From DAOMFM01 sp035429825 (GTDB lineage Bacteria; Acidobacteriota; Blastocatellia; UBA7656; JADIYM01), in assembly GCA_044224215.1 (NCBI GenBank), contig JBGAKX010000170.1:1-8754 (forward strand): a stretch of DNA of 8,754 bases, written 5' to 3'. The notes under the pieces were generated by a model. That model saw only the letters and a list, made by a program, of their open reading frames with translations. It did no database searches and was not told the origin of the DNA. Positions 1 through 7,189 of this stretch are shown here, in pieces. Position 1 is the first letter of the stretch, and each line of letters opens with the position of its first letter. The translations under genes and the position numbers were made by a program.

Positions 1-2220
1 GGCACGTTCACCGACGTCACCGCCGAAGCAAAGGTCGCCGGCGGCGCCGGCGCGACCGTCGCGGTGATCCCAACCGATTTCGACAACCGCAGAGACGTGG
101 ATCTCGTGCTCGTTGGAGACGGGCGCGCGCCGGCACTGCTTCGAAATCTGCGCGATCACACCTTTGTCGATATCGGTTCGACGGCGGGACTCGGCGGCGC
201 CGATGCATACACGTCCGCCGCCGCCGGAGACCTCAACAAGGACGGCTTCCCCGATCTCGTGCTCGGGCGGTCGGGTGCGCCGGCGCGCGTGGCGCTCAGC
301 GATTCCAAGGGGAGATTCGCGATGGCGGACCTCCCTGCCGGGACGCGCGACGCGCAGGCGCTCAACGTGCTCGACTACGACAACGACGGGCTGCTCGACG
401 TGGTCGCCGTGACGCCCGCAGGTGTGCGGGTCGCGCGGAATATCGGCGGAACGTGGGCGGACGTCAGCGACGCAGCGACTCGCGGGCTCGCGAAGCCGGC
501 AGATGTCGGGTCGCTGCGCGCCAGCCTCGCGTCGGGGGACCTCGATGGAGACGGTGACACCGATCTCGTGCTGTTCAACGGGCCGTTCGATGTGCGAATC
601 CTGCGAAACGACGGCGGAAACACGAACGGCGCAATCGCGGTCGATCTGACGGGTCGCGTCAGCAACCGCTCGGCGATCGGCTCCAAGGTCGAAGTTCGCG
701 CCGGGAGCCTGCTCGACCGGCTCGAGACATTCTCCGCAAGCCCCGCGCCGGCGCCGTCCGACGTCCTGATGGGTCTCGGCACGCGAAAGTCCGTCGACGC
801 CGTCCGCATCATCTGGCCGTCCGGCGTGGTGCAGGCCGAGACGGCGATCGCCGCTCCGAAGCCGCCGGCATTGATGCTTTCACTCGACGTCACCGAGCTC
901 GACCGAAAGCCGTCGTCGTGCCCGTTTCTGTACGCGTGGAACGGCGAGCGGTTCGAGTTCGTCACCGACTTCATGGGCGGCGGCGAGATGGGCTACCTCG
1001 AAGAGCCGGGCGTGTTCAACCATCCGGACGCGGACGAGTACGTCCGGATTCGCGGCGATCAGCTGGTTCCGCGGGACGGTCGATATGACCTACGGATCAC
1101 GAACGAGCTCGAAGAGGTGCTCTATGTCGATCGCCTGCAACTCGTCGCGGTCGCGCATCCTGTTGGAACAGAGGTATTTCCGGTCGAGGGGCTCCTTCCC
1201 GCGCCGCCACGATTCGAGCTCGTGACGACGCGCGACGCCCACGCGCCCGTCCGCGCGACCGATGGAAACGGCACGGACTGGACCGCGAGCGTCGCGCGGC
1301 TCGACCGCGATTTCGTGAAGGGCTTCGAGTTCGAGAGTATTCGCGGGTATGCGAAAACGCACACGCTGACGCTCGACCTGGGCGCGACGTCGGATGCGCG
1401 GACGCTCCTGTTGCTGACCGGGTGGACCGACTATGCGTTCTCGAGTGACAACGTCGCCGCCAGCCAGCGCGGGCTCGAGCTCGCGTTTCCGTCGCTCCAG
1501 GTTCGGGACGACGAGGGCGAGTGGCGAACGGTGATCGACAACATCGGCATCCCCATCGGCCGTCCGCAAACGCTTGTCGTCGATCTGACGGGCAAATGGC
1601 TTTCCACGAACCGCGAGGTTCGCATCGTGACGAACGCACGCGTCTACTGGGACCAGATCCTGGTCGACACTTCGGACGAGCGTGCTGGAATGAAGATCGA
1701 GCGGCTCGATCCCACGACAGCCAACCTTGGCTGGCGAGGGTTCTCTGCCGAGACGGCGCCCGACGGAATCGAACCGTGGACATACGACTATGACCGCGTG
1801 TCGAGCGTGTCGCCGTGGAAGGTTTTTACTGGCCGCTACACCCGTGAAGGAGACGTCCGCGAGCTGGTCGAACGTACCGATGACCTCTTCGTCGTCTCGC
1901 TTCCAGGCGACGAGATTTCGGTGTCGTTCGACGCGGCGCGTCTCGCGCCGCTTCCGCAAGGATGGACGCGGACGTTCCTGCTGTACGCCGACGGATTCAG
2001 CAAGGAGATGGACGTGAATTCGGCCAGTCCGTACTCGGTCGAGCCCTATCCATTTCACGGCATGAGCGGGTACCCTTATCCGGATTCCGAGCAGTTCCCG
2101 ATGACGCCCGAGCGCGCGGCGGTGTACGAACGGTACAACACGCGCGTTGTGACGTCCTCGGTGCAGGTGATCGACAGTCAGGCGGTACCGATCACCAAAA
2201 CTCCCAGAAATCCACGATAG
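1..2220 (+). CDS. CRTAC1-type FG-GAP/ASPIC-UnbV protein, 5' truncated
   Basis: The frame is open from base 1 to the TAG at 2218-2220 (739 residues visible), so the N-terminus and any signal peptide lie outside the window. Residues about 20-200 hold four FG-GAP/VCBS-like repeats, each with an acidic calcium-type loop: DFDNRRDVD (from residue 26), DLNKDGFPD (77), DYDNDGLLD (125) and DLDGDGDTD (180). Their spacing of about 50 residues fits blades of a beta-propeller; the first loop is degenerate (RR where the others have D-G). Residues about 214-280 match an ASPIC/UnbV domain (IGSKVEVRAG, then LGTRKSVDAVRIIWPSG). From about residue 305 a long region begins with SCPFLYAWNGERFEFVTDF; I do not recognise a catalytic family in it. 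Such proteins are normally exported and bind ligands or carbohydrates, which is inference here. The gene lies 14 bp before the TonB receptor gene and is probably co-transcribed with it. The family call is fairly sure; the function is unknown. Confidence 0.85.
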   Translation, partial: GTFTDVTAEAKVAGGAGATVAVIPTDFDNRRDVDLVLVGDGRAPALLRNLRDHTFVDIGSTAGLGGADAYTSAAAGDLNKDGFPDLVLGRSGAPARVALSDSKGRFAMADLPAGTRDAQALNVLDYDNDGLLDVVAVTPAGVRVARNIGGTWADVSDAATRGLAKPADVGSLRASLASGDLDGDGDTDLVLFNGPFDVRILRNDGGNTNGAIAVDLTGRVSNRSAIGSKVEVRAGSLLDRLETFSASPAPAPSDVLMGLGTRKSVDAVRIIWPSGVVQAETAIAAPKPPALMLSLDVTELDRKPSSCPFLYAWNGERFEFVTDFMGGGEMGYLEEPGVFNHPDADEYVRIRGDQLVPRDGRYDLRITNELEEVLYVDRLQLVAVAHPVGTEVFPVEGLLPAPPRFELVTTRDAHAPVRATDGNGTDWTASVARLDRDFVKGFEFESIRGYAKTHTLTLDLGATSDARTLLLLTGWTDYAFSSDNVAASQRGLELAFPSLQVRDDEGEWRTVIDNIGIPIGRPQTLVVDLTGKWLSTNREVRIVTNARVYWDQILVDTSDERAGMKIERLDPTTANLGWRGFSAETAPDGIEPWTYDYDRVSSVSPWKVFTGRYTREGDVRELVERTDDLFVVSLPGDEISVSFDAARLAPLPQGWTRTFLLYADGFSKEMDVNSASPYSVEPYPFHGMSGYPYPDSEQFPMTPERAAVYERYNTRVVTSSVQVIDSQAVPITKTPRNPR

Positions 2221-2234
2221 CGAGGCGTAGCGCC

Positions 2235-5204
2235 GTGAAATTTGTCTGCACGATTCTTGTCCTGATAGCCGTGCTCTGTTCGCCTCTGGCGGCGGCGGCC
2301 CAGAACGCTACCGCGACGCTCTCCGGCCGGGTCCGGGACCCGCAGGGAGCCCTCATCACCAAGGCGACGATCGTCGTCACGCAAACCGATACCGGTCAGA
2401 CACGCGAGACGACGACCAACCACGATGGGCTGTACACGGTTTCGAGTCTTGCCGCGGGCACCTACGACATCCACGTCGCTGCTCCCGGATTTGCGGACCG
2501 GCAGTTCAAGGGCGTAACGCTGAGCGCAGGCCAGACGGTTGCGATCGATGCCGAGATGGCCGTGGCGGGCGCCGCCGAAGTCGTCGACGCCGACACCTAC
2601 GAGGCGCCGCTCGTCAGCACGCAATCCTCGGCCGTCGATTCGGTGATCAGCACGTCCGAGATCAATTCGCTGCCGCTCAACGGCCGGAACTATCTCGAGC
2701 TCTCGTTCCTGATCCCGGGGAATGGCCCCGCGCTCAATTTCGACCCGACAAAGACCGAAACCGTGCTGATCTCGTCGGCGGGCCAGTTCGGCCGCGGCGG
2801 CAGCGTCACGGTCGACGGCGCCGACAACAACGACGACGTCGTCGGAGGTTCACTCCAGAACATTTCCGAGGACGCCGTGCAGGAGTTCCAGATTGCGACG
2901 AACCGTTTCTCGGCCGAGCTCGGCCGCTCGGGCTCCTCGGTGATCAACGTGGTCACCAAGTCCGGAACCAACGAGTTTCACGGCACAGGCGGGTTCTATT
3001 ACCGCGACGACGCGCTGCAGGGGCTTCCGGCGACGTTCAACCGGTCGACGGGCCTCGAGCCGCCGTTCGATCGCGAACAGTATTCGATCGCCGCCGGCGG
3101 ACCGATCGTCAAGAACAAGGCCTGGTGGTTTGGTTCCTTCGAGTACCGCAACCAGGACGGCGTCGTGCTGATCGGCGAGCGCGATACTGCGACGCGCACG
3201 ATCCTGAACGGTTTTGCCGTCGCGCCGCTCGACGACGCGCTTGTGACGACACGCGCGGACTGGAGCGTCAACGAAGACAATGCGCTCGCGTTCAGGTACT
3301 CGTTCGAGAATTCGGACGCGACGAGCGCGAGCGGGCTGAGCCGACCGATTGGCTCGGCGACCCAGCGCCAGGCGAGCGAAAACCGCTACAACACGTTCCT
3401 CGCCGACTGGACGTGGGTCGTCAACCCGGTGTTGCTGAACAAGTTCAGCTTCAGCTTCAACCAGTTCCGCAACGACACGCAGCCGGTTGCCTCGCTGCCG
3501 CAGTACACGTTCCCGAGCATCCAGGACGGCGCGTCGTTCCGTGTCCCGCAGAACACGACACAGAAGCGGCTGCAGTTTGTCGATACCGTGTCCTTTTCGA
3601 AGGGCCAGCACTTCATGCGCCTCGGCGGCGGCGTGCAGCACATCTATGCCAACTTCGACCTCGGCGTGTTTCAGCAGGGGCGGATCGAGTACGTCGAGGA
3701 CTTCCCCGACTTTGACCGCAACGGTGACGGCGTCGTCAACGACGATGACCTGCTGTTCTCGGTGACGCTGCGCAGCGGCAAGCCGGACTCGCCGTTGCTC
3801 CTGCCGGATTGCAACAACACGAACATTGCCGGTTTCTTTCAGGACGACTGGCGTATCCGCCCGAACCTGACACTCAACCTCGGCGTTCGGTACGAACTGG
3901 ATACGAACGTCAAGAACATCAGCGGATACGGCAACATCAACCCGCTCGTCCAGCCGTTTCTGAGCACCGGCGGCCGGCCTCGCGACAAGAACAACATCGC
4001 GCCGCGCGTCGGCTTCAACTGGTCGACGGCGGATGGCCGCACGAGCGTCCACGGCGGTTACGGCATCTACTACGACCGGATCGTGCTCGAGATCACCTCG
4101 CTCGAGCGGGGACTGGATGGCCGCGCGCTGCCGATCGAGGTTCGCGCGGGCAACGTGTTCTTCGTAGATCCGCAGACGGGGATGTTCCCGCCGTTCGCAC
4201 CGACGACGTCGAATCCGTTCACGGGCTTTGTGCTCCCGGGAGCAGGCGCGTCGGGCATCAACATCATCGACAACAACATGCAGAACCCGATGGTTCAGCA
4301 GATGAACGTCGGCATACAGCACGAGCTGTTCGACAACCTCGTTGTGCGCGCCGACTATGTGCACAACTTTGGCACGAGCTTCATCATCGGGCGCGGCATC
4401 GGAACGGTCTTCAATCCCGTGGTTGGAGGCCCTGACCGCGTGGTGAACCTCGAATCGAGCGTCAAGACCAAGTACGACGCGTTGCTGATTGCGGTCGAGA
4501 AGCGCTACGCCGACCGGTTCCAGCTGCGCGCGTCCTACGCGCTGTCCAAGTCGTTCAACTACGCGAACGACGACCAGATCCCGTTCAACGAAGGCCCTGT
4601 CGATCCACTGAACCTGCAGCGCGAATATGGGCCTGTGCCGAACGACCAGCGCCACCGATTCTCAGTGTCGGGAACGGTCGACGCAGGGCTTGGCATCAAG
4701 GTTTCGGGCATCTGGGCGGCGGCGTCTGGCGTGCCGATGGATATCCTGCTGCCGTCTGGCGGTGTGCGACTGCCGTATATTCAGCGAAACGCCGGAGGTC
4801 GCCAGTTCCAGACGGGCGCCGACCTGAACGCGTTCATCAGCCAGGTGAACGCGGGCGGCGGTGTCGGCGGTGTGCCGTTGCCGTTCGTCAACGACAACGC
4901 GAAGTTCAACGACGGGTTCAGTTCGGTCGACATGCGGGTTTCGCGGCCGTTCCAGATCGGCGAGAACTTCTCGATCGAACCGATTGTCGAGGTATTCAAC
5001 CTCTTCAACGTCACGAACATCCTGGGCGTCTCGAACGTGAACGGTTCGGGCTTTGCGAACGCGCTCGTGCGCGACAGCAACGATCCGACGAGCCCGGGAT
5101 TCCTGAAGTCGTCGAGCTTCGGCACGCCGGTGACGACCGCTGGCGGCGTGTTCGGCTCGGGTGGTCCGCGAGCGTTCCAGTTCGCGGTGCGCGTCCAGTT
5201 CTGA
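2235..5204 (+). CDS. Oar-like TonB-dependent outer-membrane receptor with carboxypeptidase-regulatory N-domain
   Basis: The product has 989 residues. I chose GTG 2235 because it gives a clean signal peptide (MKFVCTILVLIAVLCSPLAA, with cleavage likely near AAA-Q23) and has a GAGG at 2222-2225; the frame is open further upstream, but that part overlaps the previous gene and is not signal-like. Residues about 27-110 form a carboxypeptidase-regulatory/CNA-B-like beta domain (SGRVRDPQGALI, then DGLYTVSSLAAGTYDIHVAAPGF). Residues about 138-255 form the plug, with LPLNGRNYLELSFLIPG and the Oar-type motif NVVTKSGTNEFHG at 238-250. The rest is a beta-barrel ending in an aromatic-rich strand with terminal Phe (FQFAVRVQF). 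A loop at 492-503, DFDRNGDGVVND, fits an EF-hand calcium loop. Such receptors import bulky substrates through the outer membrane using TonB-ExbBD energy; the substrate cannot be told. I see no clear TonB box. The neighbouring CRTAC1-type gene may encode a surface partner. Confidence 0.93.
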   Translation: MKFVCTILVLIAVLCSPLAAAAQNATATLSGRVRDPQGALITKATIVVTQTDTGQTRETTTNHDGLYTVSSLAAGTYDIHVAAPGFADRQFKGVTLSAGQTVAIDAEMAVAGAAEVVDADTYEAPLVSTQSSAVDSVISTSEINSLPLNGRNYLELSFLIPGNGPALNFDPTKTETVLISSAGQFGRGGSVTVDGADNNDDVVGGSLQNISEDAVQEFQIATNRFSAELGRSGSSVINVVTKSGTNEFHGTGGFYYRDDALQGLPATFNRSTGLEPPFDREQYSIAAGGPIVKNKAWWFGSFEYRNQDGVVLIGERDTATRTILNGFAVAPLDDALVTTRADWSVNEDNALAFRYSFENSDATSASGLSRPIGSATQRQASENRYNTFLADWTWVVNPVLLNKFSFSFNQFRNDTQPVASLPQYTFPSIQDGASFRVPQNTTQKRLQFVDTVSFSKGQHFMRLGGGVQHIYANFDLGVFQQGRIEYVEDFPDFDRNGDGVVNDDDLLFSVTLRSGKPDSPLLLPDCNNTNIAGFFQDDWRIRPNLTLNLGVRYELDTNVKNISGYGNINPLVQPFLSTGGRPRDKNNIAPRVGFNWSTADGRTSVHGGYGIYYDRIVLEITSLERGLDGRALPIEVRAGNVFFVDPQTGMFPPFAPTTSNPFTGFVLPGAGASGINIIDNNMQNPMVQQMNVGIQHELFDNLVVRADYVHNFGTSFIIGRGIGTVFNPVVGGPDRVVNLESSVKTKYDALLIAVEKRYADRFQLRASYALSKSFNYANDDQIPFNEGPVDPLNLQREYGPVPNDQRHRFSVSGTVDAGLGIKVSGIWAAASGVPMDILLPSGGVRLPYIQRNAGGRQFQTGADLNAFISQVNAGGGVGGVPLPFVNDNAKFNDGFSSVDMRVSRPFQIGENFSIEPIVEVFNLFNVTNILGVSNVNGSGFANALVRDSNDPTSPGFLKSSSFGTPVTTAGGVFGSGGPRAFQFAVRVQF

Positions 5205-5255
5205 AGAAAAGCCGCAGATTTGCGCAGATTTGTGCAAATCTGCGGCTGATTTCTT
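5204..5255. terminator. Long hairpin, probable bidirectional terminator or dispersed palindromic repeat
   Basis: Bases 5210-5223 (AGCCGCAGATTTGC) pair perfectly with 5234-5247 over 14 bp, leaving a 10-nt loop. After a 2-nt bulge (GA, 5248-5249) the stem continues with AAGAAA (5204-5209) against TTTCTT (5250-5255). The hairpin starts at the last base of the receptor stop codon, so it is well placed to end that transcript, with an A-rich 5' side and a U-rich 3' side. Inside it the 10-mer CGCAGATTTG occurs twice in tandem (5213-5222 and 5223-5232) and again inverted at 5235-5244, which looks like a short repeat element rather than a simple terminator. It could also act as a 5' leader structure for the permease, whose start is 8 bp further on. 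The structure is seen directly; the role is inferred. Confidence 0.65.
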
Positions 5256-5262
5256 GCTGCCA

Positions 5263-6555
5263 GTGAACGCGAATCTCGAGCGACGGATCGGATTCCACTC
5301 GGCGACCGCGGTCGTTGTCGGCGAAGTCATCGCGGTTGGCATCTTCCTCACACCGGCAGGCATGGCGCGGTCGCTCGCGTCGCCACTGTGGATCGGGCTT
5401 GTCTGGGTCGCGATGGGCGGGATGGCGATCTGTGGCGCGCTCTGCTATGGCGCACTCACCGCAAGGTTTCCTCAGGCGGGCGGCGGCTACGTCTACCTGC
5501 GCGAAGCGTGGGGGCCACGTGTCGCGTTTCTTTACGGCTGGAAGTGCTTTCTCGTCATGGATCCGGGGCTTACGGCAGCGTTGGCGGTCGGAATGGCCGG
5601 GTACGTCGGCTATCTCCTTCCGTTGCCTTCGTGGGGCGTGCCCGTAGTCGCGATCGCCGCGATATTGCTGCTCGCGGGGGTCAATGTCGTCGGCGTGCGG
5701 TTTGGCGCTGCGGTCACGCGGACGCTCGCCATCGCAAAGGTCGGGCTGCTTGCGGCGATTGCCATATGGGGCTTTGGCCGCGGAGGCGGATCCTGGTCGC
5801 ACTTCGTTCCGTTCGCCGAGCGCGCGGCGGGCTCCGAACCCCTCATCGGAGCGCTCGCCGGCGGACTCGTCGGGGCGTTCTTTTCGTTTGGCGGATGGTG
5901 GGACCTGACAAAACTCGCAGGCGAAGTCCGGGACCCTGAGCGCACGGTACCGCGTGCGGTCATCGCCGGCGTTGCGACCGTGACTGGCGTCTATCTTTTG
6001 ACGACGGCTGTCTTCATCTACCTGGTGCCGATTGCGAGCGTCACGTCGGGCGAGACGTTTGCGGCGCAGGCAGGCGAAGCGCTGTTCGGCGCCGCCGGCG
6101 GACGCATCTTTGCCGGGATTGTCATCGTGTCGGTCCTGGGCAGCCTCGCCGCGCTGCTGATGGTCGCGCCGCGAGTCTACTTTGCCATGGCACGCGACGG
6201 ACTGTTTCCGCATGCCGTCGCCGAGCTCCACCCCCGGTTCGATACGCCCGCGCGTGCGATTGGATTGCAGGCGCTGCTGGCTTCGCTGTTTGCGGCGACC
6301 GGCAGCTTTGACGAGATCGTCGTGTTCTTCATCTTCGTGACCATCTTCTTTATCGGGCTGACGGTGCTGGGCGGCTTTCGCGTCGCCCGACGGGACGGCG
6401 GGAAGTGGCCGCGCGCGGCCGCGATCGCTTTTCTCGGGATGACCCTGGTGCTGCTCGTGCTGATCGCAGTGGGCTCGCCCGGCCGGGCGGCGCTCGGGAC
6501 GGTAGTTGTGCTGGCGGGAATTCCCGTGTATCAAGTCCTTCTGCGGCGGCGCTGA
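5263..6555 (+). CDS. APC-superfamily amino acid permease
   Basis: The product is a highly hydrophobic protein of 430 residues, the usual size for a 12-helix amino acid/polyamine/organocation transporter in the inner membrane. The first helix (about 13-33) carries the family motif as GEVIAVGIFLTPAG; its Gly26-Ile27-Phe28 correspond to the substrate-binding G-x-G-I-F stretch. Helix 6 shows FFSFGGWWDLTKLAGEVRDP (207-225), followed by ERTVPRAV, a well-conserved APC signature (E-V-x-x-P-x-R-x-x-P). MARDGLFPHAVAELHPRFDT lies in the usual cytoplasmic loop between helices 8 and 9. I chose GTG 5263 because it gives MNANLERRIGF, like the N-termini of relatives; TTG 5254 is an alternative, and no clear Shine-Dalgarno precedes either. 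The frame stays open upstream, but that part runs through the hairpin and the end of the receptor gene and is not transporter-like. The substrate cannot be assigned. Confidence 0.88.
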   Translation: MNANLERRIGFHSATAVVVGEVIAVGIFLTPAGMARSLASPLWIGLVWVAMGGMAICGALCYGALTARFPQAGGGYVYLREAWGPRVAFLYGWKCFLVMDPGLTAALAVGMAGYVGYLLPLPSWGVPVVAIAAILLLAGVNVVGVRFGAAVTRTLAIAKVGLLAAIAIWGFGRGGGSWSHFVPFAERAAGSEPLIGALAGGLVGAFFSFGGWWDLTKLAGEVRDPERTVPRAVIAGVATVTGVYLLTTAVFIYLVPIASVTSGETFAAQAGEALFGAAGGRIFAGIVIVSVLGSLAALLMVAPRVYFAMARDGLFPHAVAELHPRFDTPARAIGLQALLASLFAATGSFDEIVVFFIFVTIFFIGLTVLGGFRVARRDGGKWPRAAAIAFLGMTLVLLVLIAVGSPGRAALGTVVVLAGIPVYQVLLRRR

Positions 6556-6573
6556 ATCAACCCCTTCTGCGGC

Positions 6574-6579
6574 TATACT
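6574..6579 (+). promoter_or_regulatory. Possible -10 box (TATACT) before the selenoprotein gene
   Basis: TATACT in the 54-bp gap after the permease is one mismatch from the TATAAT consensus and lies 31 bp before the start codon. No convincing -35 box is visible at the right distance; TGAATC at 6553-6558 is weak and too close. It may give the selenoprotein and GH13 genes their own transcript, or it may be chance. Confidence 0.3.
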
Positions 6580-6598
6580 TCCTGGAATCACTCCACCC

Positions 6599-6604
6599 GA
6601 GGAG
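6599..6604 (+). promoter_or_regulatory. Shine-Dalgarno site of the selenoprotein gene
   Basis: GAGGAG lies 5 nt before ATG 6610, the strongest ribosome-binding site in the window. It fixes the start of the AhpD-like gene. No comparable site precedes GTG 6901, which argues against an independent gene starting after the in-frame TGA. Confidence 0.75.
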
Positions 6605-6609
6605 CCACT

Positions 6610-7185
6610 ATGACCTGGATCAAGACCGTCAAGATGTCTGAGGCGAACGACCGTCTGCTCGAGATGATGGCCGAGACTCGAAAGCTCTACCCGATCGAGT
6701 ACAAGGAGCCCGTCGAGGCCGCGGGCGACGCCGACGACAGCTCGAAGGGCATCATGGCGTCGCACACGCTGATGCCCGACGCGATGTACCACATCTTCAG
6801 CGGGTTCGGCGCGATGATGTCGCCGGATCTGCCGCTCGAGCGCCGGCATCACGAGATGATCGCGACCATGGTTTCGGTGGTGAACCGGTGCGTCTATTGA
6901 GTGGAGTCTCACGCAGAGTTTCTGCGTCGCACAACACTTGATGAAAGCCTCGTCGAGGCGCTCAGGACCGACTACACCAAGGCCCCGCTGACGGACGCCG
7001 AGCGTGTGATGGTCGACTTTGTCGTGCAGCTGACAAAGGATGCAACACGGCTTGGACCCGGCGATCTGGACAAGCTGCGCGCCGCTGGGTTCGACGACAC
7101 AGGGATCCTGCAGATCACCCTGATTGCCTCGTGGTTCAACTACATAAACCGCGTCGCCGACGCTCTCGGTGTCGGACGCGAGTGA
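6610..7185 (+). CDS. AhpD-like (carboxymuconolactone decarboxylase family) selenoprotein, CxxU; TGA at 6898-6900 read as selenocysteine
   Basis: The two half-frames 6610-6900 and 6901-7185 are in the same phase and join into a 191-residue protein if TGA 6898-6900 is read as selenocysteine 97. The joined product has the complete AhpD-type signature: Glu82, Cys94-Val-Tyr-Sec97, His101. The Glu-to-Cys spacing of 12 and the C-x2-C-x3-H spacing equal those of AhpD of Mycobacterium tuberculosis (E118, C130, C133, H137). Upstream residues (PDAMYHIFSGFGAMMSPDLP, then ERRHHEMIATMVSVVN) and downstream residues (ESHAEFLRR, then LTDAERVMVDFVVQLT and NYINRVADALGV) are what the peroxidase-related branch of this family shows. 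Family members reduce peroxides or act as thiol-disulfide oxidoreductases in the cytoplasm. A SECIS-like hairpin follows the TGA, and a strong Shine-Dalgarno precedes the only good start. The next gene starts 4 nt after the stop. The alternative is a Cys-to-stop mutation or sequencing error; the placement and hairpin make this unlikely. Confidence 0.9.
6898..6940 (+). promoter_or_regulatory. Bacterial SECIS element (selenocysteine insertion hairpin)
   Basis: An apical stem of 7 perfect pairs, ACGCAGA (6911-6917) with TCTGCGT (6921-6927), closes a GUU loop at 6918-6920. The first loop base is G, 18 nt after the TGA, within the distance bacterial SECIS elements use, and the G-U start matches what SelB recognises in E. 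coli fdhF. A lower helix of 6 pairs includes the TGA: 6898-6903 with 6935-6940, of which two are G-U wobbles. The two helices are separated by a 7 x 7 internal loop (6904-6910 and 6928-6934). The total length of 43 nt is close to the roughly 40-nt fdhF element. The bulged U of the E. coli upper stem is absent. All pairing is read directly from the sequence; SelB binding is inferred. Confidence 0.85.
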
Positions 7186-7189
7186 GCGA

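Noticed and set aside
1962..2234. Longer N-terminus for the TonB receptor
   Set aside because: That part overlaps the end of the CRTAC1-type gene and would bury the signal peptide; GTG 2235 gives a proper export signal.
6901..7185. Independent small gene starting at GTG 6901
   Set aside because: It has no Shine-Dalgarno, lacks the N-terminal half and the Glu/Cys residues of the family, and is in phase with the upstream half; it is the C-terminal part of the selenoprotein.
6610..7185. Pseudogene broken by a nonsense mutation
   Set aside because: Only one stop is present, at the catalytic Cys position, both halves are otherwise intact, and a SECIS-like hairpin follows directly.
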